A stretch of 64,000 nucleotides of DNA from Icerya purchasi (lineage: Eukaryota; Arthropoda; Insecta; Hemiptera; Monophlebidae), in the NCBI GenBank assembly GCA_039619475.1, contig CM077116.1, positions 101,291,164 through 101,355,163 of the forward strand, given 5' to 3'. Both the position numbers and the translations under genes were made by a program. The notes beneath the pieces were generated by a model. It had not been told where the DNA came from and did not search any database. It saw nothing but the letters and a program-made list of their open reading frames with translations. Shown piece by piece: positions 58,689-64,000 of the stretch (positions within the stretch are counted from its first letter, which is position 1; every line of letters begins with the position of its first letter).

Positions 58689-61600
58689 GTATCCTGGTAT
58701 TTCATCTATTCGTGGCAACTGAATATTTTGTAAAGTATATTTTAGTAATTTTTTAATAATAATACATCGCTTTGGCGTCATTTGCTTATTTTCTATCCAC
58801 CATATCGAATCTGTAGCATTCTTATTACTCCGTTTTTTTAAAGGGGTTATTAATTTCAAACATTTCGCTAATAAATTGCTAATTTCGCTCATTTCAGATT
58901 TTTGAGGCCTCTTCCGATACTTGTATGGCGTACTATGGAATCTTGATGATATTAGTGCCTTGTAATACTGTAATACGTCCTTACCACGTCGTAAGGCATC
59001 AAAAACTTTTTAGACTATAATATAGAGCCGCTATCTTTTGCCTTATTTTTTGAGTGAAATTACTTATATGCATTTTCCATGTAAAGGAATTCACTATTAC
59101 TAACCCGGATATTTATAGTAATTAACTACTTTAAGTGGGTGCGCGATTTATAGAATTCTAATGCTGCGAGAGCAACAAAAAAAAAGAGCAGGTGTTTTCA
59201 CGGAAACGAAGCAGGATAAACGTGATGAAGAAAGAGACATTTGAAATATAGTTAAAAATTTTTCGCAGAATCATTCGAAACGACCAAAAATCAGCATTAC
59301 AATTGACTAGGTGCGAAGATATCTGCAGATAGCCGAGATATACTGAAATTATTAAGTCACCGCTGCATGTAAATTGTTCGATAGGGTGGTGGCACGCTCA
59401 CCGAGATACCCGTTTAGAGGTGATAAGGGCGGAGGTAAAAATCATGTCGCCTTGTTTACACAGAGAAACATATTATTACTGTCTTACGAAAAATTCTTTT
59501 TTCACGAATCCCATTCAGGTCCCCCTTTGCGCGACAACTAGAACTTCCACGAATTAGGTATTTTTATTATTAATGCGGGACTGGCGGAAAAATAATAAGC
59601 ACGCTTACCGTAAGGGTAAGGCAAAAAAATATTTCGAACCAACAACAACCCTGCTCACGCACGACGTCCGTTCGAAACGAAAGATCTGGATGCCGGTAAT
59701 CTGGGAGGAGGATACCGTGTAGATGGCGCCTGAACAAATATCGCGGTGGCGCACCGTGCGGATCGAAATGAGCGTGGTAGCCGAAATATTTTAGAACTCG
59801 ATAATAGCGCGAACAGGTGCATTCATCTGTCGGTTAGTCACTATTTTTTCCTTATCTCTACAATTAAAGAATAAACACTGAAATTCCCTTAAGCTGCCTT
59901 CGCTCTTCTACATCTTCAGCAGCCTCTGTATGAGCGTCCACTAATTCCGATTGGTAAAGATAAACATTGGGCAAACACGAAAAACCGATTTGTTGCCGCA
60001 ACCATTCGAGCCGATATCTTTTATCTCATCGTCAGTGAAAATATGTCTGCAGCTGAAGCACAAAGCACGCACATCTTCAATCGGTCCACGTCAGCTGCGT
60101 TTCGTTTTCCCCCGCGTTAGCTTTTAATTTAAGCCGGTAAACAAGTTCATAAATTATGCTGCATCGAAACAGCGCCACCTCCTTCCGTCATACTGTCATT
60201 ATTCTTCGAATTATGTATCGCAATGCTCGACGCATGCGCGGAATCGGATTAAAACTCCTCGCTAAAACCGTTATTTAAAGGGCGAAAGAACGAATAGACA
60301 AATTTTCAGATCATCGTGACCGGTCTTACAACGCGTTTAAAGAGGAGAACAGTCGGATTATGCTAAAAAATTATAATAATGTATATTCCGTTAAAGAATG
60401 TTTTTCTTTTTTTTTGTATTTTTTAACTCCCTGAAAACGTACGTTTTTTGTAATCGCTTTGAAATGCGAAATTAAAAAAATTTGGGAAACCTGTCTTTTC
60501 TCAAACAAATGTCTGTGCATGCCCGCTAGTGTGCATGGGAGTGTATTTGTACGAATGTAGGTATGCATGACTGTATGCATGTTTATATATGTGCATAAAT
60601 ATATATATATGTATTATGTGGTCAGCCTATAGATAGAATTTTTTGACGCAGTTTTGCTTAACATATAATGGCATGTACTGTTGATTTACGGTATTCGACG
60701 CGTGTTAAAGTAGAAACATGATCGTTATATTTTCAGTATAATTTGATCGAAAAGGGTTTTCGAGTAATTGATGAAAATGTAAAAGAGATAGTCATTTCAT
60801 AAAAGCTGATAACGATATAAATTTAAACATGACCTCAATCGATTTTCTCATGGCGATCTGGCGATAAAGAAAAAAAAAAAGGAGAATGTTTGCCTTTACA
60901 TAATAAATAAATATAATAGAAAGTTTAAAAAGTGGAGGAATATGTTTTCCCAAATAAAAAGTAAAAGAAAATCAGTTTTTAAAAAAATTATAACTTTTAC
61001 GCACTGCATAATACATCTTTTCTGGTTTTTTTTTTGTTTTTTGTAAGTAGGTTTTCCTTATTGTTAATATTCCTCTTATACCAGAACTTTTTTTTTGTTT
61101 ATTTATTGTTTAAATATCTCTTATTTCTAGGAAAACAACAACAACTATAACAGTTAATGCATTTTTTAATTCTCTATTTATATTATTTTAATTGAACTTT
61201 TTTTATTTATATTTTTTAACTTCTTAGGACGCTTTTTCGCAATAATAACTGCTAGGAGTAGAATAAAAAATAGATCAGCAATTTCACGGTTTTCAAAAAA
61301 AACTATCGGCTAACTTTATTATCGGATAAATATATGATGTAAATATCAACATGGCATATTTCGGCGCTTACATAAGTATACCATTCGGATTTGTTTTATA
61401 TAAAGCCCAGGGCAGTGAAAGAAAATAAATAAAGTTGATGTATACATTACATACGTGTATATATATAGATATCTATAGGCGACCCAACTTTACACGAATC
61501 CGAATTAAATTTGCGGATCAATCGATGTATGAATGAATTTTACGAACATTTAAAAATCTAACAACAGTGTGCGCAAAGCACTACGGAAATTACATTTGAA

Positions 61601-61806
61601 TATGTTGCACTATATTTTTATGTTAAAGTATTCTTTTGTTACACGAAATCAGAACAAAATCAACATAAGCCACAACTAGTATCACAATTGTTTTTATGAC
61701 TCTACAAGGACCAGTGTGTCTTAACAGACACTGTATACAAATGTTTTGCATCACAAAACATCCTCAAGTATATATCTGTAATCAATGTATTCCTTTCTTT
61801 TCATAG
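58689..61806. other. Unassigned spacer, CpG-richer between 59600 and 60300
   Basis: The CpG-richer part (59600-60300) is dense in CG dinucleotides and lacks a convincing ORF. Outside it the DNA is AT-rich with TA/TG microsatellite-like runs near 60580-60620 and 61455-61475. Confidence 0.45.
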
Positions 61807-62980
61807 GTTAAATATTTGGGATTATTCCTTGACTCTAGACTTACCTGGAAGCCACACATAAATGTACTATCCGATCAACCCGTGAATATATACAATCCTT
61901 TAAAGGCGGTAAGTAACTCATCTTGGGGAGGGAATCCGTATTTCCATTATACGCCGATCTTCACGGATGATGCCAAATTTCCAGGTACCAATCAAGATCG
62001 TTCCTCTTCTCAAATATTTTTATATAGCGGTTTAGGTTGCCTCCCGAGGTTTCGGTATTTACGGCGGAGCTCTTGGCTATTGAAAAGGTCTGTGGATATA
62101 TTTTAAATGTCCTCCATTCCAATGGGAATTTGGTTATATGCTCAGATAGCCTTAGCTCCCTTCTGGCTATTAATGACTGCCATTTTAATCATAAAAGTCA
62201 CCTTCTAGTATTGGAAATCAGGAATAAATGCAGGGGTATCGCACAGCTTGGCGGAATTATCAAGTTTTACTGATTACCTAGTCACCGCAGTATTCTTCTT
62301 AATGATAATGTTATGCGGTAGCTAAAAGCACCAGTATATATGGAGATCGATTCCCATATTTCCCATCTACCGACTAGATGGAGAAAATTAAAAGGGATAA
62401 TAAAGCCGACTGGCGAGCTTTTATAGATTCTTGCCCCCGTGTAGATGGAACATATAACGTTATTCAACTATCGTTGCCCTGGTTTGTCCATATCTCGTCA
62501 TTGGTTCCGCCTGGTACGGTTTGTAGATTTGTTACGGTTATTTGCAGGCTGCGCTCGGGTCATTCTAGAGTATCGCGAAACTTCTCCGTAGTAGGTCTTC
62601 CCTACCAAAATTGTGACAATCATACGAGTATAAGTTTTAGAGGGGACATTAATCCTTTGTTTTTTTAGTTGTGGTTGGTTTGAACATAGTTGAATCACTC
62701 TAATAGATGAATTAATGGCTACTGGAATATATCCGCCATACTGTATATATTCATTGCTATGTACTGACGACCGTAACTTAGTAATTTTGTTCAAATTTAT
62801 CAATATGAACCGTAAACTGATTGAGTTGATACGTACGTATTTTGCTTCCCGTAAATAGATTTGTTCCTCCGACTGGGTTGAAACAGTTGAATTGTTTCTT
62901 TTTAATTTCTTTCCTTTTCCTTTTCTCAGCTTTACTCACTTTCTTAACTTCTGCTGTCCAGTAACACTCCAAGGTCTGCT
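61807..62980 (+). mobile_element. I/R1-type LINE 3' part with RNase H and C-terminal domain
   Basis: VKYLGLFLDSRLTWKPHI (61807-61860) is the end of RT. The frame then passes, with sequence missing, to IFTDDAKF (~61960; RNase H start, FTDG changed to FTDD). In another frame VFTAELLAIEKVCGYIL and LVICSDSLSSLLAI (62052-62180) carry the Glu and Asp of RNase H. KFY.LPSHRS...ND (~62262-62310) closes the domain with a stop inside. PWFV...TVCRFVTVICRLRSGHSR (~62475-62570) and NPLFFSCGWFEHS..LIDEL and YPPY (~62645-62745) form the C-terminal domain, which ends near 62820. The sequence differs clearly from family C. Truncated 5', several frameshifts. Confidence 0.83.
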
Positions 62981-64000
62981 ACCTTGGGCTGCAATATGAT
63001 TAGTTTTTAATTTCCTACTCATTCTCTTTTGACATTCGTGAATTATGTTAAAGCATTGCGGCCATGTCTGTTAGAACTCGATTGTAAGTACATAACATTT
63101 ATTGACAGATCCAATTTTCCTTTATATATATTTTATCCAGCTTATAAGTCAACTAGTTTCTCGCCAAACTAAAAAAAAACAAAAAAAACTACCAATTTTC
63201 AGTCTGTTTACCACGATAAATAGGCGCATTAATTTAACTTTGTATTACCGCGATAAATAAGTAAATACAGAAGAGTAACTAATAAAACAAACACTGTTTG
63301 CTTCTAATTAAAAACTCATCTAATAGAATTTTCTCAAAGGTAAGTGACCAATCGATTTCTAAGCTCTGAAAACTGCTGAATTTTTTCAAAATCGCTATGT
63401 CCGAAAATCCAGTTACATAATGTACAAAAATTGCTTACTAGCAATCTGCACGGAAATTATTATATAAATTATTTTGAGGTAAGATAAACACGTCTATTCA
63501 AAACAATTAGTGCAGATCTTTGTTAGAACAAATCATTTTATTCTCTAATATTAGATAAAAAGTTAAAATTTTACATCTTTATCTTCTAGCGATTTTAAAC
63601 TATTTATATTTTATTTAGTCGTAAATAAACAAAACACCAAACAGAGGGGGAAAAGAAAAAAAAATAATCTCAGAACATCCATAAAGAAAGTGTGTTTCGG
63701 ACCCGTTCGGGTATATCAGAAGTTGCTGGCGTCGTATAAACATCAATCTGACAAATGCAAGGAACGTTTAGATAAAATGCGAACTGGCTAAACCACGAGT
63801 GTCAACACAATCAGTTTACCGTATGAAGCTTCAAGACGTTTAAAAAGAACCCAGTGCCATAAGACACCGAGACTCAATAATAACGGATCGCTGAAACTAG
63901 TAGAATGATACCAATCTAGTCTGTTAGAAGGCGCTCTGATGACCGAATAAAAATTCGAAAATATGTTACAACGCGAGTTTTTGTAGCTTAGGAAAAAATT
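62981..64000. other. Unassigned spacer to the window end
   Basis: AT-rich until about 63650, then a less AT-rich stretch (63690-63960) without a recognisable domain. No repeat seen. Confidence 0.5.

Overview
The window is strongly AT-rich animal DNA. It is most likely from an insect: the non-LTR retrotransposon families, a tRNA-derived SINE, plentiful AT, AAT and CT microsatellites and AT-rich tandem repeats all fit. A hemipteran-type genome is my guess and is not shown by the sequence. I find no intact host protein gene, rRNA gene, bona fide tRNA gene, CRISPR array or prokaryotic operon. All recognisable coding sequence belongs to decayed mobile elements carrying stops and frameshifts.

Layout. 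Position 1-793 is the 3' end of an RTE/BovB-like LINE. A Jockey-clade RT fragment (1,917-2,500) is followed at once by a ~220 bp foldback with ~100-nt arms (2,494-2,712). A 15-bp minisatellite lies at 4,656-4,835. RTE-like RT remains are at 7,920-8,880 (minus) and a SINE fragment at 9,900-10,065 (minus). The block 14,944-19,200 holds two ~93% identical C-terminal fragments of one I-type LINE, a ~294-bp tandem repeat and a minus-strand RTE element; the second LINE fragment sits inside that RTE element with a 7-bp target-site duplication. A tandem repeat with a ~168-bp half-unit occurs at 22,190-22,690 and 26,620-27,440. Between these arrays lies a LINE (23,667-25,285) with a degraded CCHC ORF1 and an ORF2 that jumps from its endonuclease N-terminus to its last domain.

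From 29,440 to 58,420 at least nine fragments of one CT-rich, RNase H-bearing LINE family recur, recognised by a shared 3' terminus; the longest is 37,430-39,440. A separate CR1/Jockey-like LINE lies on the minus strand at 34,063-35,570, with a small foldback at its 5' end. An RTE copy at 40,340-41,511 is split by a full-length-looking SINE with A and B boxes. A composite repeat at 43,747-45,440 carries an OTU-like ORF remnant (minus) and a second long foldback.

The most complete element is an RTE-like LINE at about 53,050-56,310. Its RT domain is interrupted by a ~336-bp antisense fragment of another RTE-like family, flanked by a 9-bp target-site duplication, and the RT frame is continuous when that insert is discounted. 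A further RNase H-containing LINE end occupies 61,807-62,980. The rest is AT-rich spacer with a few CpG-richer patches (5,230-6,350; 32,740-33,400; 42,700-43,250; 59,600-60,300). These are the best candidates for non-repeat host sequence, although I see no gene in them.

The window is best read as an intergenic or intronic graveyard of nested retroelements. Genes here do not cooperate in a pathway. The relationships between features are insertion order and shared family membership.
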